The notes: generated from the letters alone by a model not told the origin. Numbered from the stretch's first letter, positions 16,308 to 26,077 are shown. The stretch: DNA of 64,000 bases from Paraburkholderia haematera (GCF_905220975.1 NZ_CAJNBK010000021.1:1-64000); one strand, 5' to 3'. A program made the numbers and translations.

Positions 16308-18878
16308 TCACCCGCACGCACCCACTTCGCCACACGCCGTGCAAAAGTCGCAGCCATCCTTGCGGATCACCGCATTCGCACCGCACGAGCCGCATTTGCG
16401 TCCAAGCATGGTATGCAACCCTTGCGCACCGCCGGCTTGCATCAACGCTGCCTCGCCAGCCTCACCAGCGTCACCCGGATTCGGACGGATACCGAAATCC
16501 GCCGTCAAGGCTGTCTCTGCCTTCATCTGCCCGCGCGGCAAACGCGCCAGCATGCGCGAGGGCACCTGGTTGCCTTCCGCGTCGAGAAAGCCGCGCCGGT
16601 GCAGAATCTGCTGGATCGCAAAGGCCAGCGCCGCCACTTCGGAATCGTGCCAGCGCGGCGTGCGATGACCGTCGAGACGCTGCACCTCACCGAGCCGCAC
16701 TTGCCCGCGATCCCACGACACCTTGCGCATATCCTGCAAGTTGCGCGCGACAAAACCGCCGCGAGCCGCGAGCGACAGCGAACGCATCGTCGCCGTGATC
16801 CATTGCTGCGATTCGTCGCGCTGACCGGTCGGAATGAAGAACTCGATAGGGCGCTCGATCGTGACGTCTTCGCCGCCGAGCCGTCCCGTCACTTCGATAA
16901 ACGACACTGCGACGTAAAGCGACTTCTTGCCGGCTTGCGTCAGGTACTCGACTTTCTCGATGATTGCCGGCAACTCGCCCTTGGGCCGATGATCGATCGC
17001 GATCCGCAGCGGGTCCTGATCGGTCTCGGCCAGCGTGTCGTCGGCTTGCGGCGGGCTCACGCTCAGCACCGCGCCCAGCGTTTCATTCGGGCGGTATGTG
17101 GCGAGACCCTTGAGACCGTTCTTCCACGCGTCGAAGTAGAGGCTTTCGAAGGCTTCGAACGGATAGTCCGCCGGCACGTTGACCGTCTTCGAGATCGAGG
17201 TGTCCACGTACGGCTGCACGGCGGCCATCATGTCGAGGTGGTCGCGCGCCGACATCTCGAGCGCGCTGACAAAGTAGTCCGGCAGCTTGTTCACATCGCC
17301 GCCAAGTTCGCGATAGAGGCGATACGCGTAGTCTTCGACGTCGAACGATTCGCGGCCGCCGTCGGCCATCACCTTCATGCGTGTGTAGGTCCAGGAGAAG
17401 GCCGGCTCGATGCCGTTCGACGCGTTGTCGGCGAACGCGAGGCTGACAGTGCCGGTCGGCGCGATCGACAGCAAATGACTATTGCGGATGCCGTCCTGAC
17501 GGATTGCATCCTTGATGTCGTCGGGCAGGCGCGAGGCGAACGTGCCTTCTTCCAGATAACGCCCGGCGTCGAACAATTCGAACGCGCCGCGCTCGCGCGC
17601 CAGTTCCACCGACGCCCGATAGGCTTCGTCGCGCATCAGCCGGGCAATGCGCACCGCGAAGTCGCGGCCCTCCTGCGAGTTGTAGCGCAGACCGAGCATC
17701 ACCAGCGTATCGCCGAGGCCGGTGAAGCCGACGCCGATGCGCCGCTTGGCGCGCGACTCGTCATATTGCTGCTGCAGCGGCCATAAGGTGACGTCGAGCA
17801 CGTCGTCGAGAAAACGCACCTGGATGCGGGTGCGTTTGGCGAGACCGTCCCAGTCGAATGAAGGCTTGCGGCCTTTCAACTGCGCGAACGGGTCGAGCAC
17901 GAAACGGGTGAGGTTCAACGGTCCGAGGTTGCAGCAGCCGTAGGCCGGCAGCGGTTGTTCACCGCACGGATTGGTGGCGCGGATGGTTTCGACCGCGCGT
18001 AGGTTGTTGTCTTCGTTCATGCGCGAGATGAACACGATGCCGGGCTCGGCGACGTCGTAGGTGGAGCGCATGATGCGGTCCCAGATCTCGCGTGCGGGCC
18101 GTTCGCTGTAGACCCACAGGCCGTCTTCGCGTTGCCGTACATCGCCTGCCGCGCGCAGCGCGGGCGACGGCTCGGCGCGGTGCACGAGCGGCCAGGGCTG
18201 ATCTTCTTCGACGGCGCGCATGAATTCGTCGGTCACGCCCACCGACACGTTGAAGTTGTTCCAGCGGCCCTTCGAATGCTTCGCCTCGATGAACTCGATC
18301 AGGTCGGGGTGATTGCAGTCGAGCACGGCCATCTGCGCGCCGCGCCGCGAGCCCGCGCTTTCCACGGTGCGGCATGAGGCGTCGAATACGTCCATGTAGC
18401 TGCACGGTCCGGACGCCGACGAACTGGTGGTGTGAACGCGGGCCCCCTTGGGCCGGATCGCGGAAAAGTTGTAGCCGACGCCACCGCCGCGGCGCATCGT
18501 TTCAGCGGCTTGCAGCAGCGCCACATAGATGCCGGGCAGGCCTTGTTCGTCGACGTCTTGAATCGCGTCGCCGACCGGTTGCACGAAGCAATTGATCAGC
18601 GTAGCGGCGATGCCGGTGCCGGCCGCGCTCATGATCCGCCCGGCACCCAACGCGCCATGCCGCAGATTGTCGACGAAGAGCGCTTCGACCGACTCGCGCA
18701 GCGCCTCCGGCTCCGCCTGAGCGACGCCGCGGGCAACGCGGTTGAACACGTCGTCGGCCGATTGCTCGTCGCCTTTCGCGTATTTCTCGAGCAGAACGTC
18801 CAGAGAGAATTGTTGCGGTGCAACTAACTGGCTGGGGAGAGTCTCTGCGGCGCGGGTTTCCGGGGTGTCTTCTGCCAT
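16308..18878 (-). CDS. nrdJ: Class II (adenosylcobalamin-dependent) ribonucleotide reductase
   Basis: An 856-residue enzyme that makes deoxyribonucleotides in the cytoplasm using coenzyme B12, so it works with or without oxygen. The finger-loop motif NPCGEQPLPAYG with its Cys and Glu is near the centre. Other family signatures are RRGGGVGYNFSAIRP and SAPTGTVSLA-like IAPTGTVSLAF. The C-terminus has the family's cysteine pairs (CGSCGANA, CDFCTACG) that bind zinc or relay electrons. The ATG at 18878 follows an AGAGG site; an upstream in-frame ATG at 18938 has none. It is monocistronic. No cobalamin riboswitch is visible upstream. Confidence 0.93.
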   Translation of the reverse strand: MAEDTPETRAAETLPSQLVAPQQFSLDVLLEKYAKGDEQSADDVFNRVARGVAQAEPEALRESVEALFVDNLRHGALGAGRIMSAAGTGIAATLINCFVQPVGDAIQDVDEQGLPGIYVALLQAAETMRRGGGVGYNFSAIRPKGARVHTTSSSASGPCSYMDVFDASCRTVESAGSRRGAQMAVLDCNHPDLIEFIEAKHSKGRWNNFNVSVGVTDEFMRAVEEDQPWPLVHRAEPSPALRAAGDVRQREDGLWVYSERPAREIWDRIMRSTYDVAEPGIVFISRMNEDNNLRAVETIRATNPCGEQPLPAYGCCNLGPLNLTRFVLDPFAQLKGRKPSFDWDGLAKRTRIQVRFLDDVLDVTLWPLQQQYDESRAKRRIGVGFTGLGDTLVMLGLRYNSQEGRDFAVRIARLMRDEAYRASVELARERGAFELFDAGRYLEEGTFASRLPDDIKDAIRQDGIRNSHLLSIAPTGTVSLAFADNASNGIEPAFSWTYTRMKVMADGGRESFDVEDYAYRLYRELGGDVNKLPDYFVSALEMSARDHLDMMAAVQPYVDTSISKTVNVPADYPFEAFESLYFDAWKNGLKGLATYRPNETLGAVLSVSPPQADDTLAETDQDPLRIAIDHRPKGELPAIIEKVEYLTQAGKKSLYVAVSFIEVTGRLGGEDVTIERPIEFFIPTGQRDESQQWITATMRSLSLAARGGFVARNLQDMRKVSWDRGQVRLGEVQRLDGHRTPRWHDSEVAALAFAIQQILHRRGFLDAEGNQVPSRMLARLPRGQMKAETALTADFGIRPNPGDAGEAGEAALMQAGGAQGLHTMLGRKCGSCGANAVIRKDGCDFCTACGEVGACG

Positions 18879-19106
18879 GGTGTCGCCTCTCGTTTGCCGC
18901 GAGACGGGCTGCGGCGCGTTCGAATGGGTGCGGGGCATTCATTAAACGGTGCGCGTCTGGCAGGCGTGGTGACCTGGCGCAACGTGGAACACCTTAACGC
19001 ACGTGGCGAAGCGCCGCAATCGGGCTTTTGGGGCGGGGACGCGGAGAGGCTTGGGACGGCAGGCGCCGTAAGCGCACGGCAGCAGCGCGCCGTCGAGGCA
19101 AAAAAT

Positions 19107-19394
19107 TCAGGCTTCAGCCAGCTCGCAGAACACCTCGGCACAGATCATCGCGGAAGCATTCGAAGGGGCCGGCCGTTCAGCCGGTTTAAACACCGCGTCA
19201 CCGCGGCGGATCTTGCGCCGCGTGACCGCGCACGTTCCCGACGTATGCGCCGAGCGCCGCCGCCACCGCTGCTCGCCATAATGACAGCGCCCCGGTTCGA
19301 CCCAGCGGATCACCAGCGTGTTGTCGGAGCGCTCGAGAATTTCGATACGTACGCCATTGGTACCGTCAAGGGGGATGGACTCGAGGGTCATCAT
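19107..19394 (-). CDS. DUF3331-type small protein
   Basis: A 95-residue protein of a family largely confined to Burkholderiaceae. It shows the pattern RIEILERSDNTLVIRW, GRCHYGEQRW and GTCAVTRRKIRRGDAVFKP, with spaced Cys residues suggestive of a small metal-binding or treble-clef-like fold. The ATG at 19394 is chosen because a GGAG site lies six bases upstream; the open frame extends a further 36 codons. The family's function is unknown. Confidence 0.8.
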   Translation of the reverse strand: MMTLESIPLDGTNGVRIEILERSDNTLVIRWVEPGRCHYGEQRWRRRSAHTSGTCAVTRRKIRRGDAVFKPAERPAPSNASAMICAEVFCELAEA

Positions 19395-19736
19395 CGTCGG
19401 CTCCGTATTGTGGTGTGCCGAATTTAGTCCCGTGCGCGCCGGATAGCCATTGTGCCGCGGTTGAAACACTGTTCTCCAAATAGCAACAATGAAACTTGAC
19501 ATTCACGCTTGCCCGAAACGGCGGGGCTTTGCGGGGCTTATGCGTTATGAATTTGCGATAGCGTGGATTTTTGCAACGCAGTGTTGTACGCAGCGCGACG
19601 AGAATGCCGCCTGCAAAGGGCGCCGGTGCTTCCTTTAAGATGTCGTTATTGATGAGCGACCGTGCGATGCAAGTGTAGCGGGTTTGCATTTTTCTGGACG
19701 GCTCGCGCGCACATCCACAAGACCCTTAGAGCCTTC
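19395..19736. other. Divergent intergenic region
   Basis: 342 bases between the DUF3331 gene and the AI-2E family permease gene. A TTGACA hexamer occurs near 19495, but no matching -10 lies 16-18 bases downstream. I see no ORF or structured RNA. Confidence 0.4.
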
Positions 19737-20846
19737 ATGACTTCACGCCCTCCCGTAACGCCGCCCGAATCACCCGAACTGCCCGAATCACCCGAATCCC
19801 CGGTGCCGCCTGCTTGCCTGAAAAAGCAGAAACCGGCCTCACTCGTTCTATACATCGCACTCGTGTTGCTGGCGTTGTGGGTCGTGCGCGATTTCATTGC
19901 GGTCATGGCCTGGTCCGGCGTCATCGCGATCGCGCTGTGGCCGCTTCTGAAAAAGATGGACGGCATCCGCTGGTGCACGGGCCGCACGACGCTGATCGCC
20001 GCGCTGCTGACACTCGTCATCGCATTGCTGGTGGTGCTGCCGGTCGGTATCGGCATTACGCAGGCGCTGCGCGAAGCCCACGACATGAGTGAATGGTTCA
20101 AGGCCGCGCAGGAAAACGGAATTCCGCTGCCGGGCATCATTGAGCGCTTGCCGTTCGGCGTGCAACAGATTTCAGCCTGGTGGCAAGCCAATCTCGCTCA
20201 GCCGCTGCGCGACTCGGCGGCCATGAAGGGACTGCACAGCACCACGGTGATGACGCTCGGCCGCCACTTCGGCGCGCGCGCGGCGCACGGCGTGATGGTG
20301 TTCGCGTTCATGCTGATCACGCTGTTTGTGATCTTCCAGGCGGGGCCGCGTCTGTCCGGCTCGCTGATGAAAGGCGCGCGGCGGGGTTTCGGCGACGACG
20401 GCGCGCAGTTGCTCGAGCGCATGGCCGCGGCGGTGCGCGGCACGGTGTCCGGCCTCGTGGTGGTGGGGCTCGGCGAGGGCGTGTTGCTGGGTGTCGCCTA
20501 TTTCGTGACCGGCTTGCCGCATGTCGCGCTGCTCGCGTCCATCACGGCGATCGCCGCGATGCTGCCGTTCTGCGCACCGCTCACGTTCGGCCTCGCGGCC
20601 TTGTGGCTGTTCTCGCAAGGCTCGGTGGCCGGGGCGATCGGGCTCGTGGTGTTCGGTTCGGTCGTGGTGTTCGTCGCCGAGCATTTCGTGCGGCCGGTGC
20701 TGATCGGCAACTCGACGCGATTGCCTTTCCTGCTGGTGCTGTTCGGCATTCTCGGCGGGGCGGAGACGTTCGGTTTGCTCGGCCTGTTCATCGGGCCCGC
20801 GCTCATGACCGTGCTGGTGGTGCTGTGGGCTGACATCGTGCAATAG
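19737..20846 (+). CDS. AI-2E family transporter (YdiK/PerM-like)
   Basis: A 369-residue inner-membrane protein. A proline/serine/glutamate-rich cytoplasmic leader (PPESPELPESPESP) precedes two helices at about 35-75. A soluble helical segment and then five or six helices follow, ending in FGLLGLFIGPALMTVLVVLW. This is the usual architecture of the AI-2E exporter superfamily, whose members include the AI-2 exporter TqsA and sodium/proton antiporters, so the cargo is uncertain. The Shine-Dalgarno is weak; the ATG at 19737 is preferred because upstream codons are unlike the family. Confidence 0.88.
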   Translation: MTSRPPVTPPESPELPESPESPVPPACLKKQKPASLVLYIALVLLALWVVRDFIAVMAWSGVIAIALWPLLKKMDGIRWCTGRTTLIAALLTLVIALLVVLPVGIGITQALREAHDMSEWFKAAQENGIPLPGIIERLPFGVQQISAWWQANLAQPLRDSAAMKGLHSTTVMTLGRHFGARAAHGVMVFAFMLITLFVIFQAGPRLSGSLMKGARRGFGDDGAQLLERMAAAVRGTVSGLVVVGLGEGVLLGVAYFVTGLPHVALLASITAIAAMLPFCAPLTFGLAALWLFSQGSVAGAIGLVVFGSVVVFVAEHFVRPVLIGNSTRLPFLLVLFGILGGAETFGLLGLFIGPALMTVLVVLWADIVQ

Positions 20847-20909
20847 TTGCACGCAATTTGCCGGCGTAATCAGGATTGCTGAATCGCCGGGTTGGCGGAA
20901 CTGGCGAGC

Positions 20910-21770
20910 TTACTTTTCCTGATCGCGTGCAGGTTGTTTGACGCAGCCCAGCGTATATTTCAGCGCGGCGGGCAGCAGCGCGCTCCAGACATCCCAGGTA
21001 TGGCCACCGTCGATGATGCGTAACGCCGCGGGATTTCCCGCCAGCCGAAGATGCGTGTAAAGCGACGACGCATCGGCCTGGATCGCGAGGTCGTCGTCGC
21101 CGGCGGCGATGAACATCGGCAGGCGATACGGCTGGCTCATGTACCGCTCCCATTGCGCCGGATAATTGAGCGCATGCCAGACGTGCGGGTCGAACTGCCG
21201 GTCGCCGAACACGCCGACGCGGCGCGCCGCCGAAGCGAGCGGCGGCTCGTTCGGATAGATCGCAGGACTGAGCAGGAGTGCGCCGCAAAAGAGCTCGGGT
21301 TGCGTGATGGCGTAGCGCAGCGCGCCGAAACCGCCCATCGAAACGCCGCCGATCATCCGGCCGCCGCGCTGCGTTGCGACCGCGTAGCGCGTTTCGATCT
21401 CAGGCAACAGATCGTCGAAGAACGCGGTCTCCATCTTCTCCTTGCGATCGACATACCAGTCCGTGCCGCCTTGCGGCATCACGATCACAACCGGCGGCAT
21501 CTCCTTGCGCTCGATCAGTGCGTCCGCGCTCGCCTGCAGGTGGCCCTGCGTGAGCCAGTCGTTGGCGTCGCCGTTGTTGCCGTGCAGGAGGTAGAGCACC
21601 GGAATGCGTGCGGCGTCGTGGCGATAGCCGGTGGGCAGATAGATCATGTAGGCCCAGTCCCGGCCGAGCGCTTCGGAATGGAAGCTTCGGCTGATGATGG
21701 TGCTGGCGCTCGCCGGCGCGCCGACAGCAGCGCATAGCGCGAGGAGTGCGGAATGTAGGAATAGACGCAT
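20910..21770 (-). CDS. Secreted alpha/beta-hydrolase, esterase family
   Basis: A 286-residue hydrolase with a Sec signal peptide (residues 1-22, ending ASAS). The fold is the putative esterase/S-formylglutathione hydrolase type: VLYLLHGNNGDANDW, VVIVMPQGG, then the nucleophile in GGVSMGGFGA. A likely Asp in FIAAGDDD and His in DGGHTWDVW complete the triad. Related proteins include mycolyl-transferase-like and enterochelin-esterase-like enzymes, and the substrate is open. It lies downstream of the OpgC-type gene on the same strand, about 185 bases away. Confidence 0.87.
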   Translation of the reverse strand: MRLFLHSALLALCAAVGAPASASTIISRSFHSEALGRDWAYMIYLPTGYRHDAARIPVLYLLHGNNGDANDWLTQGHLQASADALIERKEMPPVVIVMPQGGTDWYVDRKEKMETAFFDDLLPEIETRYAVATQRGGRMIGGVSMGGFGALRYAITQPELFCGALLLSPAIYPNEPPLASAARRVGVFGDRQFDPHVWHALNYPAQWERYMSQPYRLPMFIAAGDDDLAIQADASSLYTHLRLAGNPAALRIIDGGHTWDVWSALLPAALKYTLGCVKQPARDQEK

Positions 21771-21843
21771 GTCAGTGTAAGAGGCGGCCGCGCGGGTCGG
21801 GCGCGGTCGTCATGCTAGCAGTATCGGCAGTGGAAATCGGAAA

Positions 21844-21930
21844 GCGGCAAGCGGCAAGCGGGAGCGCGGCAACTGGTTGGGCAGGCAAGCGGCAAACAGC
21901 AACAAGGCAAACGGCTTCACAGCAAAAGCT
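21844..21930. repeat. Short degenerate repeats based on GCGGCAA
   Basis: Between the esterase and OpgC genes the heptamer GCGGCAA occurs twice in direct tandem (21844-21857), again at 21866-21872, and in related forms (GGCAAGC, GGCAAAC) up to about 21930. It has the look of slippage-derived low-complexity DNA. Confidence 0.6.
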
Positions 21931-21956
21931 CACGCGCGCATACGCACGCCGCTCGC

Positions 21957-23066
21957 TCAGGGCGACGTTCTGAGGCGCAAGCTCCAGATGCGCGCGGTGA
22001 AGCGCTTGAGCGGCTCGGATGCCCTCGCGACGGCGAACAGTGCGCCGACGGCACAGGTATCCGCCACCAGTCCAAGGGGATAGTTCAGATAGCCGTCGGT
22101 CGCGGCATACAGCAGAGAATCGACGACTAGCGAAATCACGGCGCCCGCGATAAAGCACAGCAGGCCTTTGCGGCCGATCATGCCGACCCACGGCATCCAT
22201 TGCGCGAGCTTTCTTGCCCAGCCGAGTTCGATCAGGTTTGCGACGAGCCAGGCGATCGCAAGAAAATTGACTGCGCGCAGGTACGAGAGGTTTTGCTTGA
22301 AGCTGCCGTCGAGCGGCTCGCGTTCGATAAACAGCTTGTAGTAGGCCGCGGCGGCGACCACGGCGAGCGCCAGCGCGCTGACCAGCCAGCCAAGACGATG
22401 CGCGCTGATCCGCTGATAAATGGGCTGGCAACGTGCCAGCACGCCGAGCACGAACAGCAACTGCCAGGCAAACGGGTTGAAATCCCAGTGCATGTCCGGC
22501 GCGGCGGGCAGATAGGCGTCGATAGCCGGTGCGCCCGCCCACAAGGCAACGCTGCCGGCCAGCAGCAGCCACGGCTTGCTGCGCGCGAGCGGCAGGATCA
22601 TGGGTACCAGCAGCGCGAAGAACGTGTACATCGGCAACACGGAAGCGAGATACGGCTGACGGCGGAACAGGAGGATGTCACGCAGGGCGGACACGGGGGC
22701 GTCCATCAGATCGTCGAGATCGGTGGTGGCCAGATTCGGACCGTCGATACTGAATGCGCTTAGCACCGCGCTGACCAGCAGCATCAAGCCGGCCGTGATG
22801 AGGAACGCACGATAGATTTCGAGCGAGCGCCGCAGGAAGCGGCTGCGCGCGGTCGCCTCGTTACGCCGTTCGGCGAGCGCGGCATAGGCTGTCGCCGTGG
22901 CGAAGCCGCCAAGGAACACGAAGACCTCGGCCGCGTCGCACAGCGCATACGCATGCAGCGTGACGCGCGACAGAATGCTGCCGCCGATGTGATCGACGAC
23001 GATGATCAGGAGAACCAGCCCGCGGAAAAAATCGAGCTCTATCAGGCGGGATTGCGACTTTTGCAT
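21957..23066 (-). CDS. OpgC-domain membrane acyltransferase
   Basis: A 369-residue membrane protein that opens with RLIELDFFRGLVLLIIVVDH, the characteristic start of OpgC proteins, and contains about ten hydrophobic segments. OpgC family members transfer succinyl or similar groups to periplasmic glucans. No other glucan genes are adjacent, so the acceptor is unknown. The start is at the first family-like methionine. Confidence 0.88.
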   Translation of the reverse strand: MQKSQSRLIELDFFRGLVLLIIVVDHIGGSILSRVTLHAYALCDAAEVFVFLGGFATATAYAALAERRNEATARSRFLRRSLEIYRAFLITAGLMLLVSAVLSAFSIDGPNLATTDLDDLMDAPVSALRDILLFRRQPYLASVLPMYTFFALLVPMILPLARSKPWLLLAGSVALWAGAPAIDAYLPAAPDMHWDFNPFAWQLLFVLGVLARCQPIYQRISAHRLGWLVSALALAVVAAAAYYKLFIEREPLDGSFKQNLSYLRAVNFLAIAWLVANLIELGWARKLAQWMPWVGMIGRKGLLCFIAGAVISLVVDSLLYAATDGYLNYPLGLVADTCAVGALFAVARASEPLKRFTARIWSLRLRTSP

Positions 23067-23608
23067 TGTGTAGCGCCAAAAGCAGCCCCGTGCGACGGCG
23101 CGCTAGTCCAGCGCGTCAGGCGTCTCACAAAGCTTTTTGAAATTGGATTGGTGTTGCGGCGGGCGACCAACCGCGGGGCGGTCATACGCGGATGGCCGCA
23201 CCGCGTCGCCGCTTGAACCGGCCATGCGAGGCTCGGTGCAGAGGCCAGTAAAAATGACCCGTTTGACGGCGCCGAGTTCCGCTGCAGCGCCGCAAAAGCT
23301 TTCGATTATATTTCTTTCCATGACAAAGCCGCTACGAGAAGTGCGGAGCGGGGCGGCCAATCGGCCAGCCGGCTTAAGTCCGCTCGGCGCGGCGCCGTTT
23401 ACCTGAATAAGCGCGGCGAAAGAAGAGGCTGATGCATGCAGTGGAGATTTCGCAACGTTTTGAGATATGCGCGCGACACCCGATGGACGGCGACGTAACG
23501 GCGTGTGAGGATTTCCTGAAAGCGCGTCGGGGTCGATAACGCCTCAAGAAGCGTTAAAAAAAGCGGTCGGATCGAGTTGTCCCATTGCTCGAGCTCAGGG
23601 AGATCTTC
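23067..23608. other. Long divergent leader between opgC-type and porin genes
   Basis: 542 bases with no convincing ORF. A small antisense frame around 23399-23620 lacks a good start and overlaps the porin start, so I do not call it. An AT-rich patch GATTATATTTC near 23305 may belong to a promoter. Porin genes often have long regulated leaders. Confidence 0.4.
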
Positions 23609-24781
23609 ATGAACAAGCAAGTGTTCGCGCTGGCTGTCTCCACCGTTTTGTCCGCCGCTTCGTTAGCGATTTTCTCCCCCCCTGCTTTTGCCCAGACGAG
23701 TGTGACGCTGTATGGCGTGCTCGATGAAGGCATCAACTACACCAATAATGTCGGGCGCGGCCATGTCTATGAACTCGCGAGCGGCTATGCGCAAGGCAGC
23801 CGCTGGGGCTTGAAAGGCGCCGAGGAACTGGGCGGTGGCCTGAAGGCGATCTTCCAGCTGGAAAACGGCTTCGACGTCAGTTCCGGGCGGCTCAACCAGG
23901 GTGGCCGGATGTTCGGCCGCCAGGCGTTCGTCGGTTTAAGCTCGCAGCCGTACGGCACATTGACGTTCGGCCGCCAGTACGACTCCGTGGTCGACTTTCT
24001 GGCGCAAACGACAGCCAACGGCAACTGGGCCGGCTATCTGTTCTCGCATCCGTACGATAACGACAACACCGACAACTCATTCCGCCTCGACAACAGCGTC
24101 AAGTACACCAGCCCGTCGATCTCGGGCTTCCAGTTCGGCGGCGTCTACAGCTTCAGCAACGACACCGGCTTCGCTAACAATCGCGCGTACAGTTTCGGCG
24201 GCCAATACGCCTATGGCGGACTGCTGGTGGCCGCGGCGTATCTGCAGGCCGACAACCCCGGCAACGGCTCAAACGGCGCGATCACGGCGAACGATGCCAG
24301 CTTTATCGCCGCCCGCATGCGCGTGTTCGGCGGCGGCATCACGTACACCTTTGGCCCGGCCACTGCCGGTTTCGTGTACACCAACTCGAACTACCTGGAC
24401 CCCACCGGCAACGGCTATCTCGGCGTGACGCCGCTCGTGCCGCCGGGTGTGTTGTTGAACTCGCTGAAGTATCAGAATTTCGAGGTGAACGGCAAGTATC
24501 AGATTTCGCCGACGCTGTTCGTCGGCGCGCAGTATGTGTACACGATGGAAACCTACGACGCCTCGAGCGGCGGCGTGAAACCGAGAATTCATTCGTTCGG
24601 TTTGATGGCGGACTACAACCTGTCCAAGCGCACCGATGTGTACATTCAGGGCGAATATCAGCAGGTGACAGGCGACCCCACCTATTCGATTCTGGACGAT
24701 GCCTTTACGCCCGGCACCCAGGCGCCGTCATCGACGTCGAAGCAGGTCGTGGTGCGCGCGGCAATACGGCACAAGTTCTAG
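23609..24781 (+). CDS. Gram-negative trimeric porin (OmpC/Burkholderia type)
   Basis: A 390-residue outer-membrane porin. A 29-residue signal peptide ends at PPAFAQ. The mature protein begins TSVTLYGVLDEGINYTNN, the standard opening of betaproteobacterial 16-strand porins, and ends in the aromatic HKF needed for outer-membrane assembly. The loop 3-type segment around FGRQYDSVVDFLAQ is recognisable. The ATG at 23609 follows an AGGGAG site. Solute specificity is not deducible. Confidence 0.93.
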   Translation: MNKQVFALAVSTVLSAASLAIFSPPAFAQTSVTLYGVLDEGINYTNNVGRGHVYELASGYAQGSRWGLKGAEELGGGLKAIFQLENGFDVSSGRLNQGGRMFGRQAFVGLSSQPYGTLTFGRQYDSVVDFLAQTTANGNWAGYLFSHPYDNDNTDNSFRLDNSVKYTSPSISGFQFGGVYSFSNDTGFANNRAYSFGGQYAYGGLLVAAAYLQADNPGNGSNGAITANDASFIAARMRVFGGGITYTFGPATAGFVYTNSNYLDPTGNGYLGVTPLVPPGVLLNSLKYQNFEVNGKYQISPTLFVGAQYVYTMETYDASSGGVKPRIHSFGLMADYNLSKRTDVYIQGEYQQVTGDPTYSILDDAFTPGTQAPSSTSKQVVVRAAIRHKF

Positions 24782-24830
24782 GGACGGCGGCAGGGCGAGG
24801 CGGGGGGACTCCCGGCGGGGCACGGCAGAT

Positions 24831-25160
24831 TCAGTTCATGACATAGTTCTGAATCAGAATACCGATGACCACGCCGGCGGGAATGCCGAAGGTTCTGCCG
24901 CGAATCGTCGCGCTCAGATCTTCGTCGAGTACGAAGCTGCAGCGGCGCTCACGCCAGACGGTTTTATAGGCCAATGGCTTTGCGTCGACAATAACGAGGG
25001 AAATGAGCGCGGTCAGGATGACCTGCTCGAGAGCGTGCAGCTTCGCAATAAACGGCGAAAATTCACCGGCATTGCAGAGCAGCACCATCACGACCGCAGC
25101 GACCAGGGCGCCGAAAAAGAAACCACCCATGAATCTGTTCGCTGAATTAAGAGAATCCAC
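24831..25160 (-). CDS. Small membrane protein of unknown function
   Basis: A 109-residue protein with two strong hydrophobic segments (about 10-30 and 45-60) and a third weaker one at the C-terminus (about 90-107). A GAGG site precedes the ATG, and a GC hairpin sits just upstream in the leader. I do not recognise a family. The hydrophobic pattern and ribosome binding site support a real gene. Confidence 0.55.
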   Translation of the reverse strand: MDSLNSANRFMGGFFFGALVAAVVMVLLCNAGEFSPFIAKLHALEQVILTALISLVIVDAKPLAYKTVWRERRCSFVLDEDLSATIRGRTFGIPAGVVIGILIQNYVMN

Positions 25161-25480
25161 TTAAACCTCAAATCATCCGCCGGCTTTATCGAACCGGCGG
25201 AAGTAAAAAAATATGCTGACGGAAATGACTTTCCGTTTAAAGACTTGCCTCGCTTTGGCAGCAAGGCTGACAGGCTTTAAAAGGACCCGTAAGGATATTT
25301 TTTTGACGCTCTTCGGCCTATCGTCCTTTTCCTAAAGTCGTGTGGGATCAGTCTGAACTGGCTGGCGCGCGGCCAGGCCGCTGACAGAACAACCGTAGCG
25401 GTGGCAGGGCGCTCGCCACGGTGTGCGTCAGCGCCCATGCCTGTCACGGTGACCGTGGCGGGCCACCGGCGAGCTGCCGC
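25161..25480. other. Intergenic region with two inverted repeats
   Basis: 320 bases upstream of the small membrane-protein gene. It has a 7-bp GC stem (CCGCCGG-N10-CCGGCGG) at 25178-25201, and an 8-bp inverted repeat (AAAAGGAC at 25279-25286, GTCCTTTT at 25323-25330) around a T-rich loop. Local composition is much more AT-rich than the genes. No ORF is supported. Confidence 0.45.
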
Positions 25481-26077
25481 TTACGCACCGAACAGATTCA
25501 ACTTTGCGTACTGCAGCAGCATGATGGTCTTCCCGTCGACGATCTCGCCGCGCTCGACCATCGCCAGCGCTTCATCCACCGGCAACTCCAGCACCTCGAT
25601 ATCTTCGCCTTCGTCGGCAATCCCGCCGCCCGCGCCGACTTTTGCCACCGCATCGTATTCAGCGACAAAAAAATGCAGCTTTTCCGTCACCGAACCCGGG
25701 CTCATGAAGGCTTCGAATACCTTGCGCACTTCATGCACCCGGTAGCCGGTTTCCTCTTCGACTTCGGCGCGAATGCGTTCCTCGGGCGAGGCCGCCTCCA
25801 GCAGGCCCGCCGGCGCCTCGATCAGCATGCCGTGATGGCCGTTGACGAATGCCGGCAGGCGGAACTGCCGCGTCAGCACCACCGTGCGGCGGTGCGCGTC
25901 GTACAGCAGCAAGGTCGCCCCGTTGCCGCGGTCATAGGTTTCGCGGCTCTGGCGCTGCCAGCTGCCGTCCGCGCGTTGGTAGTCGAAGGTGGTTTTCTTC
26001 AGCACGTACCAGTCGTCCGATAGCACTTTCACGTCGACAATCCGCACCCGCCCGGCAATTTCGTTCATGACTCGCAT
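25481..26077 (-). CDS. nudK: GDP-mannose pyrophosphatase-like Nudix hydrolase
   Basis: A 198-residue Nudix enzyme. The Nudix box spans APAGLLEAASPEERIRAEV and the following EEETGY. Flanking signatures match E. coli NudK closely: ETYDRGNGATLLLY, VVLTRQFRLPAFVNG, FEAFMSPGSVTEKLHFFVAEY and EDIEVLELP. It should hydrolyse GDP-mannose or related nucleotide sugars to GMP and sugar phosphate. The ATG at 26077 has an AGGACAGG site; another ATG nine bases later (26068) is an alternative. It is divergent from a DeoR-type regulator. Confidence 0.88.
   Translation of the reverse strand: MRVMNEIAGRVRIVDVKVLSDDWYVLKKTTFDYQRADGSWQRQSRETYDRGNGATLLLYDAHRRTVVLTRQFRLPAFVNGHHGMLIEAPAGLLEAASPEERIRAEVEEETGYRVHEVRKVFEAFMSPGSVTEKLHFFVAEYDAVAKVGAGGGIADEGEDIEVLELPVDEALAMVERGEIVDGKTIMLLQYAKLNLFGA

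Noticed and set aside
16239..17786. 515-codon open frame on the plus strand
   Set aside because: It lies wholly antisense to nrdJ, is rich in Arg/His in the way GC-rich shadow frames are, and matches no family.
18879..19106. Cobalamin riboswitch upstream of nrdJ
   Set aside because: No B12-box-like sequence was seen, and the enzyme is itself B12-dependent, so repression by B12 would not make sense.
19490..19525. TTGACA hexamer as a sigma-70 -35 box
   Set aside because: No acceptable -10 hexamer lies 16-18 bases downstream.
23399..23620. 73-codon ORF on the minus strand before the porin
   Set aside because: No ribosome binding site, overlap with the porin start and no family resemblance.
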